Shown piece after piece: positions 1 through 13,144 of a stretch of 64,000 nucleotides of DNA; positions within the stretch are counted from its first letter, which is position 1; every line of letters begins with the position of its first letter. Below the pieces are notes generated by a model, which saw only the letters and a program-made list of their open reading frames with translations, had not been told where the DNA came from and ran no database searches. This stretch comes from Prevotella melaninogenica (GTDB lineage: Bacteria; Bacteroidota; Bacteroidia; Bacteroidales; Bacteroidaceae), in assembly GCF_003609775.1 (NCBI RefSeq), contig NZ_AP018049.1, positions 1,240,001 to 1,304,000 on the forward strand, given 5' to 3'. The position numbers were made by a program, and so were the translations under genes.

Positions 1-1983
1 ATGAATTGGCTCTACATATTCGTTATTATTGCCCTCGGAGTAGTTTTCTTTGCCGGGGGGAATGGGCTTTTTCCTTCAAGTGCAGGTATAGACAAGGACT
101 ATACCACTTTCAAGCAATATGTTGCTAAAGGCTATGCCACAAAGGTAATTGTCAATAGAAACGACAATACCCTCCGCATGTATGTAAGCCCTAACCACAT
201 CCGTGACATCTTCAAAAAGGGTACACAAGAAGTGGGTACAGCCCCTTATGTTACCGTAGAGATTGGTTCGGTGGATAAGGTAGAGACTTTTCTCGACCAA
301 GCTGTAGCTCAGAAGAAAATCGTTAGCTACAGTTATGAGAACAAGTCAGGCAACACTTTCCTTGATATCCTCGCCTCTATTGCACCGTGGATATTCTTCT
401 TCGGTATCTGGTACTTCCTTATGCGCCGCATGAGCGGAGGCGGAGGCGGTAGCGGAGGCGTCTTCAGCGTGGGCAAGTCTAAGGCAAAGCTCTATGAGAA
501 AGCCAACGAAATGGGCATTACCTTTAAGGATGTTGCTGGCCAGACTGGTGCTAAGCAGGAGGTACAAGAGATTGTTGAGTTCTTGAAGAATCCAAAGAAA
601 TATACTGACTTGGGAGGTAAAATCCCTAAGGGTGCACTCCTTGTTGGCCCTCCAGGAACGGGTAAAACCCTTCTTGCTAAGGCCGTTGCAGGTGAAGCAG
701 GTGTACCATTCTTCTCTATGAGTGGTTCTGATTTCGTTGAAATGTTCGTCGGTGTCGGTGCCAGCCGTGTACGTGATGTCTTCCATCAAGCTAAGGAGAA
801 GTCACCTTGTATCATCTTTATTGACGAGATTGATGCCGTTGGACGTGCACGTTCAAAGAATCCAGCTATGGGCGGAAATGACGAGCGTGAGAACACACTC
901 AACGCCCTTCTGACAGAGATGGACGGCTTCGGAACAAACTCAGGAGTTATCGTTCTTGCCGCAACAAACCGTGTTGATATGCTCGATAAGGCACTTCTTC
1001 GTGCTGGACGTTTCGACCGTCAGATACACGTTGACCTGCCTGACTTGCCAGAACGTAAGGAAATATTCCTCGTTCACATGCGCAATTTGAAGTTAGAGAA
1101 GAACCTCGATATCGATCTCCTTGCACGTCAGACCCCAGGCTTCTCAGGTGCTGATATTGCCAATGTATGTAACGAAGCTGCCCTCATCGCAGCCCGTCAC
1201 GACAGCACAGAGGTTACAAAGCAAGACTTCCTCGATGCCGTTGATCGTATTATCGGTGGTTTAGAGAAGAAGACTAAGATATTGACAGCTGACGAGAAGC
1301 GCACGATCGCCCTTCACGAAGCTGGTCACGCAACCATCAGTTGGTTCTGTGAACATGCACACCCATTGGTTAAGGTGAGCATCGTACCACGTGGACAGGC
1401 ACTCGGTGCTGCATGGTATCTACCAGAAGAGCGTCCTATCACAACCAAGGAACAGATGCTCGACGAGATGTGTTCATTGCTTGGCGGACGTGCTGCAGAG
1501 GAACTCTTCACAGGTCATATCTCAACAGGTGCTATCAATGACCTTGAGCGTGCGACTAAAAGTGCATACGGAATGATAGCATACGCAGGTATGAGTGAGA
1601 AGTTGCCAAACATCTGCTATTATAATAATGATGAGTATAACTTCCAGAAGCCATACTCTGACACTACAGCAAAGACTATCGACGAGGAAGTTCTGAACAT
1701 GATTAACGGACAGTATGAGCGTGCTAAGCAGATTTTGACCGAGAACAAAGAAGGTCATAACCGCCTCGCACAACTGCTCATTGAGCGCGAGGTAATCATG
1801 GCAGAAGACGTAGAAGAAATTTTCGGAAAGCGTCCTTGGGTAAGCCGCACACAAGAGTTGCTTGCGCAGGAGGAGAAGTCTCAGCCTAAGTTGGAGGATA
1901 TGCCAGAGGAGGTTAAGCAGGCACAAGCAGAGCACGAAGCAAGAATCGCTAAAGAAGGCAGCGACAAAGCCAGTGATTTATAA
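1..1983 (+). CDS. ftsH: ATP-dependent zinc metalloprotease FtsH (5' end cut by window)
   Basis: Membrane-anchored AAA+ protease that unfolds and degrades membrane and soluble proteins at the inner membrane. An N-terminal membrane segment, a periplasmic domain and a second membrane segment (about residues 125-140) are followed by a Gly-rich linker, the Walker A GPPGTGKT (about 216-223), Walker [12 protein letters not shown], the second region of homology and the zinc motif HEAGH at about 439. The first visible codon falls directly at the start of the membrane segment, where Bacteroidota FtsH proteins normally have a short hydrophilic leader, so the true start probably lies upstream of the window. 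The acidic/basic C-terminal tail is usual for the family. cdsA follows 14 nt downstream, a conserved pairing. Confidence 0.97.
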   Translation: MNWLYIFVIIALGVVFFAGGNGLFPSSAGIDKDYTTFKQYVAKGYATKVIVNRNDNTLRMYVSPNHIRDIFKKGTQEVGTAPYVTVEIGSVDKVETFLDQAVAQKKIVSYSYENKSGNTFLDILASIAPWIFFFGIWYFLMRRMSGGGGGSGGVFSVGKSKAKLYEKANEMGITFKDVAGQTGAKQEVQEIVEFLKNPKKYTDLGGKIPKGALLVGPPGTGKTLLAKAVAGEAGVPFFSMSGSDFVEMFVGVGASRVRDVFHQAKEKSPCIIFIDEIDAVGRARSKNPAMGGNDERENTLNALLTEMDGFGTNSGVIVLAATNRVDMLDKALLRAGRFDRQIHVDLPDLPERKEIFLVHMRNLKLEKNLDIDLLARQTPGFSGADIANVCNEAALIAARHDSTEVTKQDFLDAVDRIIGGLEKKTKILTADEKRTIALHEAGHATISWFCEHAHPLVKVSIVPRGQALGAAWYLPEERPITTKEQMLDEMCSLLGGRAAEELFTGHISTGAINDLERATKSAYGMIAYAGMSEKLPNICYYNNDEYNFQKPYSDTTAKTIDEEVLNMINGQYERAKQILTENKEGHNRLAQLLIEREVIMAEDVEEIFGKRPWVSRTQELLAQEEKSQPKLEDMPEEVKQAQAEHEARIAKEGSDKASDL

Positions 1984-1997
1984 ACAAACATATAGTT

Positions 1998-2861
1998 ATG
2001 AGTGATAAACTAAAGAACCTGATTGTCAGAGCCGTTACTGGCGTATTCTTCGTCACCGCGATGGTGTTGGGCATCCTTCACCCTCACGCCCTGATTGTAC
2101 TTTTTGCACTCATCACGGGTCTTTCCATCTGGGAATACACTGGATTGGTGAACAACATCAAGGGAGTAAAGGTAAATCGCTTCATCTCAACCATCATAGG
2201 AGTCTATTTCTTCTTGGCGGTTGCAGGTCTGCGCCTGACACCAGTTGAGGGTTTCGTGGTCTTTGTACCCTACATTTTGTCCATTCTCTACCTATTAATT
2301 TCAGAACTATATCTGAAAAATGAGAACCCTATCAACAGCTGGGCATACACAATGTTGGGACAGATGTATATCGCAATGCCTTTCTCAATGATCAACGTAC
2401 TGGCTTTCCAGCAGATTGAACCGGGACAGGTGACCTTCGACTACCTCCTTCCATTAAGCATTTTCATCTTCCTTTGGACTAACGACACAGGTGCTTATCT
2501 CTGTGGTTCACTCTTCGGCAAGCATAAACTCTTCCCACGTATCAGTCCTAAGAAGAGTTGGGAAGGAAGCATAGGAGGTGGACTCCTCGTATTGATTGTT
2601 GCTGGAGTTATCGGATATTTCACCAATACTGACACCGATCCACATATGCTTAGCATTCCTGCATGGATAGGATTAGGACTGGTGGTTGTGGTCTTCGGTA
2701 CATGGGGCGACCTTGTTGAGAGTCTCTTCAAACGCACACTCGGTATCAAAGACAGTGGAAATATCCTACCAGGACACGGTGGAATGCTCGACCGATTCGA
2801 CTCTTCACTGATGGCAATACCTGCTGCAGTGGTCTATCTTTACACACTGACACTCTTCTAA
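1998..2861 (+). CDS. cdsA: phosphatidate cytidylyltransferase CdsA
   Basis: Makes CDP-diacylglycerol from phosphatidate and CTP, the branch point of phospholipid synthesis, in the inner membrane. The 287-residue protein is almost entirely hydrophobic with about seven or eight membrane segments. The diagnostic CDP-DAG synthase signature is complete near the C-terminus: SLFKRTLGIKD followed by PGHGGMLDRFDS, and SPKKSWEGSIGG lies upstream of it. It begins 14 nt after ftsH, so the two are probably cotranscribed, and the transcript appears to end at the hairpin at 2906-2933. Confidence 0.96.
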   Translation: MSDKLKNLIVRAVTGVFFVTAMVLGILHPHALIVLFALITGLSIWEYTGLVNNIKGVKVNRFISTIIGVYFFLAVAGLRLTPVEGFVVFVPYILSILYLLISELYLKNENPINSWAYTMLGQMYIAMPFSMINVLAFQQIEPGQVTFDYLLPLSIFIFLWTNDTGAYLCGSLFGKHKLFPRISPKKSWEGSIGGGLLVLIVAGVIGYFTNTDTDPHMLSIPAWIGLGLVVVVFGTWGDLVESLFKRTLGIKDSGNILPGHGGMLDRFDSSLMAIPAAVVYLYTLTLF

Positions 2862-2905
2862 AGACTATACATTATAAAGTCTTAAGACATAATATACAAC
2901 ACACA

Positions 2906-2933
2906 TAAAGGCAGACAATAACGTCTGCCTTTA
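2906..2933 (+). terminator. rho-independent terminator after cdsA
   Basis: An 11-bp stem (2906-2916 with 2923-2933, arms TAAAGGCAGAC and GTCTGCCTTTA) with loop AATAAC, followed by a T-rich TTGTTTC. It lies 45 nt after the cdsA stop, between two genes on the same strand, and separates the ftsH-cdsA operon from the beta-barrel gene. Confidence 0.8.
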
Positions 2934-2985
2934 TTGTTTCATACAACCTTCACCCCCTACTCTATACAGAAAAACAAGCATAGAG

Positions 2986-3016
2986 TTGCTGTTCTATGAT
3001 TAATTTCGTAACTTTG
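2986..3016 (+). promoter_or_regulatory. Bacteroidota-type promoter of the beta-barrel gene
   Basis: TTG at 2986-2988, a 20-nt spacer, then TAACTTTG at 3009-3016, matching the Bacteroidota consensus (-33 TTTG/TTG, -7 TAnnTTTG). It leaves a leader of about 65 nt before the ATG at 3086. Confidence 0.65.
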
Positions 3017-3085
3017 TGTCATTAAAACGTCTATCGAACAATACTCAAAAGTTTATCAATAACAAACTAAAAGCTTATACAAACA

Positions 3086-3838
3086 ATGAAAAATTTATTC
3101 TTAATCGCAGCTCTAGCACTCATACCATGGGCTGCAAACGCACAAAACTCAAACAGTAAATTCACCATTACACCACGTATTGGCATGACCGTCTCCGACT
3201 TCTCAGGTAGTAAACTCAAAGAAGCTTACAGTCCGAAGGCTGGCTTTGTCGCTGGTGTAGATGCCGAATATAACTTCAGTAAGCTGTTCGGAGTATCATT
3301 AGGCGTGTTCTATAACATGCAGGGAGCCAAAGCAAATGCGGCAGTATTAATGCCAGGCTACGAGCCAACAAATAACTTTGAGATCTCTCCTGTTACCCCA
3401 ACAACTACTGTCATTGGCAAGAATGCCCACATCGACTTTGACAGAAACGCTGGTAGCTATATCTATCTGACTGATTTCAGAACTGATCTGAACTACATCA
3501 GCATTCCAGTTCTTGCTCAAGCACATGTATGGAAAGGCCTTACAGCAAAGCTCGGTATACAGACTGATGTGCTGGTAAGCGCACGTTCCAAAGCAAACGT
3601 GGAGGTAAAGTATAAGGGTGTGACATATTTTGAGAAGTCCAATACCGACATTAAGGACAAACTGCATAGCTGTGTCTTCTCTATTCCTGTAGGTTTGTCC
3701 TACACATATAAGAACATTGAGCTTGACGCCCGATACCTTTGGGGTATCAGTAAGGTTGCTGATACGAAGGATGAGAATGACAAAGACCTGAAGAACAGCA
3801 CCTTTGCCATCACCTTAGGCTATCGGTTCGGGCTCTAA
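3086..3838 (+). CDS. outer membrane beta-barrel protein (PorT-like fold)
   Basis: Secreted 250-residue protein with a clear signal peptide (MKNLFLIAALALIPWAANAQ) and alternating amphipathic strands ending in the aromatic/aliphatic C-terminus YRFGL typical of outer membrane barrels. Glycine-rich strand starts (PRIGMTVSDFSG, AGVDAEYNFSKLFGVSLGVFY) resemble the small PF13568-type barrels that are abundant in Bacteroidota. Substrate and role cannot be told from sequence. It has its own promoter and is followed 22 nt later by the SprT-like gene, so the two may share a transcript. Confidence 0.8.
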   Translation: MKNLFLIAALALIPWAANAQNSNSKFTITPRIGMTVSDFSGSKLKEAYSPKAGFVAGVDAEYNFSKLFGVSLGVFYNMQGAKANAAVLMPGYEPTNNFEISPVTPTTTVIGKNAHIDFDRNAGSYIYLTDFRTDLNYISIPVLAQAHVWKGLTAKLGIQTDVLVSARSKANVEVKYKGVTYFEKSNTDIKDKLHSCVFSIPVGLSYTYKNIELDARYLWGISKVADTKDENDKDLKNSTFAITLGYRFGL

Positions 3839-3860
3839 GTCCAAACTATTAACACGATAT

Positions 3861-4556
3861 ATGTTCAACCAACACAAGACAGAATCATCCCAACAGCTCT
3901 CCTCAACGCAACCTATGATGAGCGAAGAGGAGAGCTTAACCACTAAATTCAACAAATACAACGACCTCATCTTCAGCAGTAAGCTACCTATCCCACGACT
4001 GAAATGGTCACGAGGAAAGACCCGATTGGGACAAATGGCATGCAAAAGAAAACAAAGTTGGGGACGAACAACATTCTATGACTACACCATCTCCATTTCA
4101 AGATATTACAATCTGACAGAAGAACAGATTGATGATGTGCTTATCCATGAGATGATTCACTACTTCATTGCTTATACTGGACAGAGGGATTCATCAGCTC
4201 ACGGCACTCTATTTCGCAGCATGATGAACGACATCAATCAGCGATTCGGCAGGAATATCACTATCTCTGCACGCACACGCAACCTACAAGCACGCAGCGC
4301 ACAACAGCCCAAAGATTATCTCATATTAGCATTAAAGATGAAAGATGGCAAGTATTTTCTCTCCTCCGTCAATCCCTCTGCTGCTGGAAAATTAGCAATC
4401 TCCCTTGCTCGCGCTCGTGAAATAGCACATTACGCATGGTATCAGTCACAAGATGAATACTTCCGCAGTATGCCACGTGTGCGTTCTTTGCGTGGTAGAC
4501 AAGTGTCTGAAGAGGTTTATACAACGATGATTGAGAAGATGAAACTACAAAGATAA
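3861..4556 (+). CDS. SprT-like zinc metallopeptidase domain protein
   Basis: 231-residue cytoplasmic protein with the SprT/WLM-type zinc motif HEMIHYF (HExxH), followed about 18 residues later by a further His in a SSAHGTLF segment, as in SprT-like proteases (relatives of Spartan, which act on DNA-protein crosslinks). The upstream portion has the expected SSKLPIPRLKWSRGK strand pattern. There is no signal peptide. The C-terminal half is longer than the minimal domain and is not recognised. The gene is not near other repair genes, so the physiological target is inferred only from the family. Confidence 0.8.
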   Translation: MFNQHKTESSQQLSSTQPMMSEEESLTTKFNKYNDLIFSSKLPIPRLKWSRGKTRLGQMACKRKQSWGRTTFYDYTISISRYYNLTEEQIDDVLIHEMIHYFIAYTGQRDSSAHGTLFRSMMNDINQRFGRNITISARTRNLQARSAQQPKDYLILALKMKDGKYFLSSVNPSAAGKLAISLARAREIAHYAWYQSQDEYFRSMPRVRSLRGRQVSEEVYTTMIEKMKLQR

Positions 4557-4587
4557 TAAACTGATAAGGATACTAAACCGATTTATT

Positions 4588-4675
4588 TTCACGACAAGAA
4601 AGAATTATTTTCATGAAGAAAAATATTTATTTACGTGAAGAAAAATATTTATTTTCATGAAAAGAATTTAGACAC
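4588..4675. repeat. four-unit, 22-bp-period array of TTCATGAA-type sites (array 1)
   Basis: Four 8-nt cores start at 4588 (TTCACGAC), 4610 (TTCATGAA), 4632 (TACGTGAA) and 4654 (TTCATGAA), exactly 22 bp apart, with A/T-rich 14-nt spacers resembling GAAAAATATTTATT. It lies between the sprT-like stop and the lacZ terminator. The same design recurs at 14700 and 23512. Confidence 0.85.
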
Positions 4676-4717
4676 TGCCATTGATAGGTATACTTACTGT
4701 ACGGATATAAAACAAAA

Positions 4718-4748
4718 AACGCCTTTGCAGGACTTCTGCAAAGGCGTT
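4718..4748 (-). terminator. terminator of the GH2 beta-galactosidase gene
   Basis: A 13-bp perfect stem (4718-4730 with 4736-4748, arm AACGCCTTTGCAG) with a 5-nt loop. Reading the minus strand, a T run (TTTTTTG) overlaps and follows the stem. It is 29 nt past the stop of the minus-strand gene and could also stop plus-strand transcription. Confidence 0.8.
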
Positions 4749-4776
4749 TACTATTTTATAAGATATGTCTATCAAC

Positions 4777-7956
<3,180 letters not shown>

Positions 7957-8065
7957 TTAGGTTTCTATCTTTAAGTTCCTCAACTCACAAAGAGTATATA
8001 AAAGGATAACACAACAAAATTAGCAAAAAAACCTGTAATCGTCGACTTATATCGCGAAAAATACG

Positions 8066-8073
8066 TATATTTG
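8066..8073 (+). promoter_or_regulatory. putative -7 element (TATATTTG) of the susC operon
   Basis: TATATTTG matches TAnnTTTG and lies 41 nt before the susC start codon in the divergent lacZ-susC interval. No convincing -33 TTG is present at the expected distance, so this promoter may need an activator. Confidence 0.4.
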
Positions 8074-8113
8074 CTTAGATAATCAGTATAAACAACATTT
8101 ATTACATCCTAAT

Positions 8114-10849
8114 ATGGCCAGACAACACTTCCTAACCCATTCACTTGTTTGCTGCCTTTTAATAGTTGGTTCTGCAAATGTAGCAAATGCACAGAGGAGA
8201 CACAAAGCAATTACTACACAAAAGAAGCAGCCATTATTCCTCATCAATGATACCCTACCTATTGTCGGCTCAATGGCAAAAGTAGGTGAAAAGCAGATGA
8301 ATAAAGGTTTAGTAAACTCAGCTATCAATGCCCTTTCTGGACAAGCTGTCGGTGTGAATGTTGTTACAAACGGGCAGGATCGTATGGCTATGCTGACCAG
8401 CGTGCGTGTTCGTGGTACCACATCATTGACTGGTGGCAACGACCCTCTGGTCCTTATAGATGGTGTTTCATCCGATTTAGCCACTCTATCTACCATTTAT
8501 CCTGCCGATATAGAAAGCTTTACTATTCTCAAGAATGCTTCCGAAACATCTAAGTATGGTTCACGTGGAGCATCAGGTGTTATCGAAGTAAAGACAAGAC
8601 GTGGTAATGGTAGTAAGTTCCAGATTTACTATGATGGAGCAGTAGGATTTGATGCCGTGTACAAACGCCTTCGTATGCTAAATGCATCAGAGTATATTAG
8701 TGCAGCAAAAGCATTGGGCTTGGATTATGTTGACAAGGGTTATGATACTAACTTTCAAAAAGAAATAGTACGAACAGGTTTCGTAAATTCACACCACGTG
8801 GCTTTTAGTGGAGGCAGTGAGAAGTCTAACTATCGTGCCTCACTGGGCTATGTGCGCGGTCAAACAGTTATTAAAAACAAGGATTACAATAACTTCGTGG
8901 CTAAGTTAGACATCTCACAGCTTGCCTTTGACGAGAAACTAAAGATAGACTTTGGTGCCTTCGGTTCATCCCAACAAGATGAAAAGATATTTGATATTCA
9001 AGCACTTTCCTACTCTATTGCTGCAATGAATCCAACACTCCCATTCCACAAAACAGGAAACGGCTGGCAGATGAATGGCAATGCATCACAGATAGGACCG
9101 ACAGAACCATTGCTGTTTGAGCGTAACGATGAAAAGAATCTTACGTTCAATTCACATCTGCAGTTGTCCTTACAGCTAACACATAACCTTCAGTTAGCAG
9201 CCTTAGGTTCCTATTCTTACACCTCAACGGAGAACGGACGATTTGCTCCGACATGGGTATGGGCGCAAGGATTAGCATATAGAGGAGAACGAAAGACCGA
9301 AGATATGTTAGGTAACATCTCTCTTGATTGGAAATATCGTTGGGGGATTAACAATTTATCTGCCACCATTCTTGCTGAATATCAGAAGAAAAAGATAGCA
9401 GCTTTTTGGACACAAGTAAAAGGATTGACTAATAATTACTTTGGTTATAACAACCTTGGTGCTGCTTCTGATCGTCCTTATGGAGGAACTGGTAGTAGTT
9501 ATGCTGACCCAAGTCTTGCCTCTTTTATGGGTACACTTACCTACACACTACTCGACCGATACACACTTAATCTGACAACACGTGCAGATGGTTCGTCAAT
9601 GGTTGGCAAAGACCATACATGGGGCATCTTCCCTTCTATCTCAGCAACTTGGGATATGAAGAAAGAAAGTTTCCTACGCAACAATAAGAGCATTAGTCTT
9701 CTGAACTTTCGAACCGGTTATGGTCGGTCTGGAAACCTTGGTGGAATCAGTTCTTATTTGACCTTAAGGCAATATATCCCAGTAGGTTTAATCTCGTACA
9801 ATGGTACACCAACAGTCACTATGGGTACCTTACGCAATAGTAATCCAGACCTACGTTGGGAAACACGTAGCACCTTTAATATTGGTACTGACTTTGGACT
9901 GTTCAACAATCGCCTGCTCCTTACAGCAGAGTATTACTATTCCAAGACTACCGATATGCTTTACGAATATGACGTACCTGTACCAACTTTCGCCTTTGAC
10001 AAGCTATTAGCAAATATCGGTTCTATGTCTAACAGTGGATTTGAGTTGGGTATCGGTATTGTTCCTATCTCAAAGAAAGACATGGAACTCAATGTCAATG
10101 TCAATATGGCATGGCAAAAGAACAAACTCCTTTCACTCAATGGTAAGCTCAACGGAAGAAATATGACAGCATCAGACATAACACCAATTGGTAGCATGAA
10201 TGGTGCAGGTTTCCATGGTGGTTACAATGATATTCTTTATCAAATAGTAGGTCAACCATTAGGTGTTTTCTATCTTCCTCATTGCAAAGGAATCATTGAC
10301 AACGGACATGGACACAACAAATACGACATTGCTGATTTGAACAATGACAATGTAATCGACCTCAGCGACCATGGTGACCGATATATCGCAGGACAAGCAA
10401 CACCTAAGATGACATTGGGTTCTAACATAAGTTTCAGATACAAAGCATTCGACATTTCCTTACAGATGAATGGTGCTTTCGGACATAAGATATTTAACGG
10501 AACAACTCTTTCTTTCCTGAATATGTCAAATTTCCCAGACTATAATGTCCTTGCAGAAGCTCCAGCACGGAATATTGTTGACCAGAATGTGACGGATTAT
10601 TGGTTGGAAAAAGGTGATTATCTAAACTTTGATTATCTTACGATAGGTTGGAATACGCCTATTAAAAACAAATATATCAGTTCACTACGTGTGTCTTTTA
10701 GCATCAATAATCTCGCAACAATAACAAGTTATAGTGGCTTAACACCGATTATCAATAGTTATGTAGTAGATAACACTTTAGGTATTGATGATAAACGTAC
10801 CTATCCTCCTTATCGCACTTATTCTATCGGTGTGAGTATTAAGTTCTAA
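8114..10849 (+). CDS. SusC/RagA-family TonB-linked outer membrane receptor
   Basis: 911-residue TonB-dependent transporter that imports an oligosaccharide or peptide together with its SusD partner. The signal peptide (to about residue 27) is followed by a short linker rather than the usual carboxypeptidase-regulatory-like domain, then a plug with VRVRGTTSLTGGNDPLVLIDGV (the SusC signature, about 96-117), then a 22-strand barrel ending in YSIGVSIKF with a terminal Phe. The absent N-terminal extension makes it shorter than the usual 1000 or so residues. susD follows 32 nt later, and the divergent neighbour is a secreted beta-galactosidase, which points to a galactose-containing glycan. Confidence 0.93.
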   Translation: MARQHFLTHSLVCCLLIVGSANVANAQRRHKAITTQKKQPLFLINDTLPIVGSMAKVGEKQMNKGLVNSAINALSGQAVGVNVVTNGQDRMAMLTSVRVRGTTSLTGGNDPLVLIDGVSSDLATLSTIYPADIESFTILKNASETSKYGSRGASGVIEVKTRRGNGSKFQIYYDGAVGFDAVYKRLRMLNASEYISAAKALGLDYVDKGYDTNFQKEIVRTGFVNSHHVAFSGGSEKSNYRASLGYVRGQTVIKNKDYNNFVAKLDISQLAFDEKLKIDFGAFGSSQQDEKIFDIQALSYSIAAMNPTLPFHKTGNGWQMNGNASQIGPTEPLLFERNDEKNLTFNSHLQLSLQLTHNLQLAALGSYSYTSTENGRFAPTWVWAQGLAYRGERKTEDMLGNISLDWKYRWGINNLSATILAEYQKKKIAAFWTQVKGLTNNYFGYNNLGAASDRPYGGTGSSYADPSLASFMGTLTYTLLDRYTLNLTTRADGSSMVGKDHTWGIFPSISATWDMKKESFLRNNKSISLLNFRTGYGRSGNLGGISSYLTLRQYIPVGLISYNGTPTVTMGTLRNSNPDLRWETRSTFNIGTDFGLFNNRLLLTAEYYYSKTTDMLYEYDVPVPTFAFDKLLANIGSMSNSGFELGIGIVPISKKDMELNVNVNMAWQKNKLLSLNGKLNGRNMTASDITPIGSMNGAGFHGGYNDILYQIVGQPLGVFYLPHCKGIIDNGHGHNKYDIADLNNDNVIDLSDHGDRYIAGQATPKMTLGSNISFRYKAFDISLQMNGAFGHKIFNGTTLSFLNMSNFPDYNVLAEAPARNIVDQNVTDYWLEKGDYLNFDYLTIGWNTPIKNKYISSLRVSFSINNLATITSYSGLTPIINSYVVDNTLGIDDKRTYPPYRTYSIGVSIKF

Positions 10850-10881
10850 GCAATTCAACACAACATAAACAACTATCAAGT

Positions 10882-12501
10882 ATGAAATACTTACTTCGCA
10901 CACTCTTTTTTCTAACTCTCCTCACATTGACAGGTTGTCTGGACGAGAATAGCAAAGACAGCCTCGATGAACAACATACCTACACGACAGATAGAGATGT
11001 ATATATCAATACTGTAGCTACTTTGTATAACTACATAGGAAGTGATAAAGACAGTGAGGGATTACAAGGTACTTATCGTGGTGTATATGATTATAATACG
11101 TTCACAACCGATGAAGCAATCATACCTGTCCGTGGTGGAGACTGGTATGATGGAGGTTTTTGGGCTGATTTATATACTCATAACTGGGCAGTAGATAGCA
11201 AACCACTCTACGATACATGGAAATATCTCTATAAGGTAATTGTCTTCAGCAATGATGCACTTGTCACTATTGACAAATACAAGCAGTTGCTTACAGATGA
11301 GCAGTACAAGGCTTATAGGGCTGAGGTTAGGGCTATCCGTGCCTTATACTACTATTACCTTATGGATATGTTTGGAAATATACCATTAGTAACTACGGCT
11401 GACGAAAGTACTGAAAACGTAGAACAAGCAAGTCGCCCTGAGGTATATCGGTTTATTGTAAAAGAACTACAAGAAGTCACCCCACTGCTTCCTACAGGTC
11501 ATAGTAACCTTCTTGGCAAGAACTATGGACGTGTAACACGTTCTGTAGCCAACTTCCTTCTTGCTAAGTTGATGCTGAATGGTGAGGTTTATTCTGATAC
11601 TGATTGGACAGATAATCAACAACCTAATGGTAAGCAAACCTACTTTACCATCAATGGTCAGCAGATGAATATATGGCAAGCCTGCAAATATTACTGCGAT
11701 AAGGTGACTGCTGATGGCTTTACCTTAGCAGCCGATTATCTCAGCAACTTCTCTGTTAACAACGAGAATTCACCAGAGAATATATTTACCATTCCTGTAG
11801 ACAAACATCTCTACAGAAGCCAGTTCCAATATCTTTTCCGCTCTCGTCATTACGCACATGGTAGTGCGCTGGGAACAGGTGGAGAGAACGGAGCCTGCGC
11901 TACACTCTCTACTGTCAGAACCTTTGGCTATGGCACTACTAATGTTGATAAGCGATATGCCTATAACTTCGACTCTGACACGGTTCGTGTAGATGGAAAT
12001 ATCGTACGTTTAGAGAATGGTAAGCCGCTTGTTTATATGCCTCTTGCCGTAGAACTAAATCTCACTAACAGTCCCTATATTAAGACTGCTGGTGCGAGAA
12101 TGGCTAAATATGAGGTAGACCGTACCAGCTATAACGATGGCAAGAATCCACAAAATGACATTGTTCTCTTCCGTTATGCTGATGTATTACTCATGAGAGC
12201 GGAAGCTGCAGTACGCAACGGAGAGAATGGTAATACTGAACTGAACCTCGTTCGCAGCCGTTGCGGAATGGGAAACAGAACCGCTACATTAGATAACATC
12301 CTTGCTGAACGCCTTATGGAACTAACGTGGGAAGGCTGGCGTCGCAACGACCTCATCCGTTTCAATCGTTTCCATCAATCATACGACCTTCGTACAGCAC
12401 CCGAAACAGAAGCCGACCGTCATACTATCGTCTTCCCTATTCCATCACGTGCATTAGACCTCAACGAAAAGCTGAAGCAGAATAAAGGTTATAAACGCTA
12501 A
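10882..12501 (+). CDS. SusD/RagB-family surface lipoprotein
   Basis: 539-residue lipoprotein that forms the lid of the SusC transporter and binds ligand at the cell surface. The lipobox LTLTGCLDE places the modified Cys at about residue 19. Helical TPR-like segments contain the family hallmark EVRAIRALYYYYLMDMFGNIPL (about 148-169), and the C-terminus carries the typical ILAERLMELTWEGWRRNDLIRF motif. It is cotranscribed with susC. The family includes polysaccharide-, glycoprotein- and peptide-binding members, so the ligand is inferred only from the adjacent GH2 enzyme. Confidence 0.93.
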   Translation: MKYLLRTLFFLTLLTLTGCLDENSKDSLDEQHTYTTDRDVYINTVATLYNYIGSDKDSEGLQGTYRGVYDYNTFTTDEAIIPVRGGDWYDGGFWADLYTHNWAVDSKPLYDTWKYLYKVIVFSNDALVTIDKYKQLLTDEQYKAYRAEVRAIRALYYYYLMDMFGNIPLVTTADESTENVEQASRPEVYRFIVKELQEVTPLLPTGHSNLLGKNYGRVTRSVANFLLAKLMLNGEVYSDTDWTDNQQPNGKQTYFTINGQQMNIWQACKYYCDKVTADGFTLAADYLSNFSVNNENSPENIFTIPVDKHLYRSQFQYLFRSRHYAHGSALGTGGENGACATLSTVRTFGYGTTNVDKRYAYNFDSDTVRVDGNIVRLENGKPLVYMPLAVELNLTNSPYIKTAGARMAKYEVDRTSYNDGKNPQNDIVLFRYADVLLMRAEAAVRNGENGNTELNLVRSRCGMGNRTATLDNILAERLMELTWEGWRRNDLIRFNRFHQSYDLRTAPETEADRHTIVFPIPSRALDLNEKLKQNKGYKR

Positions 12502-12667
12502 ATAAAACCTCCGTCAGCCCCATGCTTCTGTGTGAGGTTCAACACTGCAAGTTCAAGAAATATATTGACAAAATATTAGAGAAAAAGGTAGAGAAATGCC
12601 TTAAAAGCGAGTTATTTCCCCAAATTCGTAATTCACTTGTTATCAAGTAGTTGTAAAAAGGGCTTTT

Positions 12668-12777
12668 AAAAGGTGCTTAGCAAGGTTCCAAAAGGGCGTT
12701 AACAAGACCTCAAAAGGGCATCTTTTGCAAGCCAATTGGGCGTTAATTGCAAGCCATTTGGTGGTCTTTACAAAATC
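12668..12777. repeat. five-unit, 22-bp-period array of AAAAGGGC-type units (array 4)
   Basis: Units start at 12668, 12690, 12712, 12734 and 12756, exactly 22 bp apart. Cores are AAAAGGTG, AAAAGGGC, AAAAGGGC, AATTGGGC and ATTTGGTG, and the 3' part of several units ends in CAAG plus CC. A weaker unit may precede at 12646. The sequence is unrelated to the TTCATGAA arrays but the period is the same. Confidence 0.8.
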
Positions 12778-12971
12778 AATATATGAAAAATACGGACAAA
12801 TATAGAGAAGTTTGGAGTGATAAGGTTTGCATTTTACGCTAAGAACCTTAAGAAATATCACACACAGCGAGACTCTAAGTTTGTAGCAAGAAACTTAGAG
12901 TTGTTCTGTGTGTCTTATTATATAATAGGTTTAAACTATCACTTCATAATTCGGAAGAATCCTAAAAGATA

Positions 12972-13013
12972 AAGAAAGCAGGGATAGACGAAGCCGCCTA
13001 CCCCTGCTTTCTT
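12972..13013. terminator. strong terminator-like hairpin downstream of susD
   Basis: A stem of about 15-16 bp (12972-12986 with 12998-13013) with one G-U pair, arms around AAGAAAGCAGGGATAG. It is symmetrical enough to act on either strand. It lies between susD and the convergent C1 peptidase gene, so it probably insulates both. Confidence 0.55.
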
Positions 13014-13110
13014 CTCATATGGCTTACATAGCTAATATAGCATTCCAAGGTTCCTATAAAACCTAAAATCAATATTTACCTAAGGAATCCACTGCCACCA
13101 GCCTATCCTT

Positions 13111-13139
13111 TCCCCCCCTCCTTTGGAGGGGTTGGGGGA
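13111..13139. repeat. C/G-rich hairpin repeat unit next to the peptidase stop
   Basis: CCCCTCC-TTT-GGAGGGG core followed by TTGGGGGAGG. It resembles the termini of the MITE-like element at 63764-63953 and may be a solo end of the same family, perhaps doubling as the terminator of the minus-strand peptidase gene. Confidence 0.5.
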
Positions 13140-13144
13140 GGTCT

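Larger units (their letters stand above)
12502..13144. other. 643-bp intergenic region without a credible gene
   Basis: It holds the 22-bp-period array at 12668-12777, a near-palindromic hairpin at 12861-12912 (22-nt arms, four mismatches, loop GTAGCAAG), a strong terminator-like hairpin at 12972-13013 and a C/G-rich hairpin at 13111-13139. A minus-strand open frame over 12643-12861 runs across the repeats and has no recognisable features, so I do not call it a gene. Confidence 0.7.

Noticed and set aside
4588..4675. CRISPR-like array
   Set aside because: The spacers are as repetitive as the cores, the period is only 22 bp, and there are no cas genes or long unique spacers.
12643..12861. 72-codon open frame on the minus strand after susD
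   Set aside because: It runs through the 22-bp array, has no promoter, no recognised domain and an amino acid make-up dictated by the repeats.
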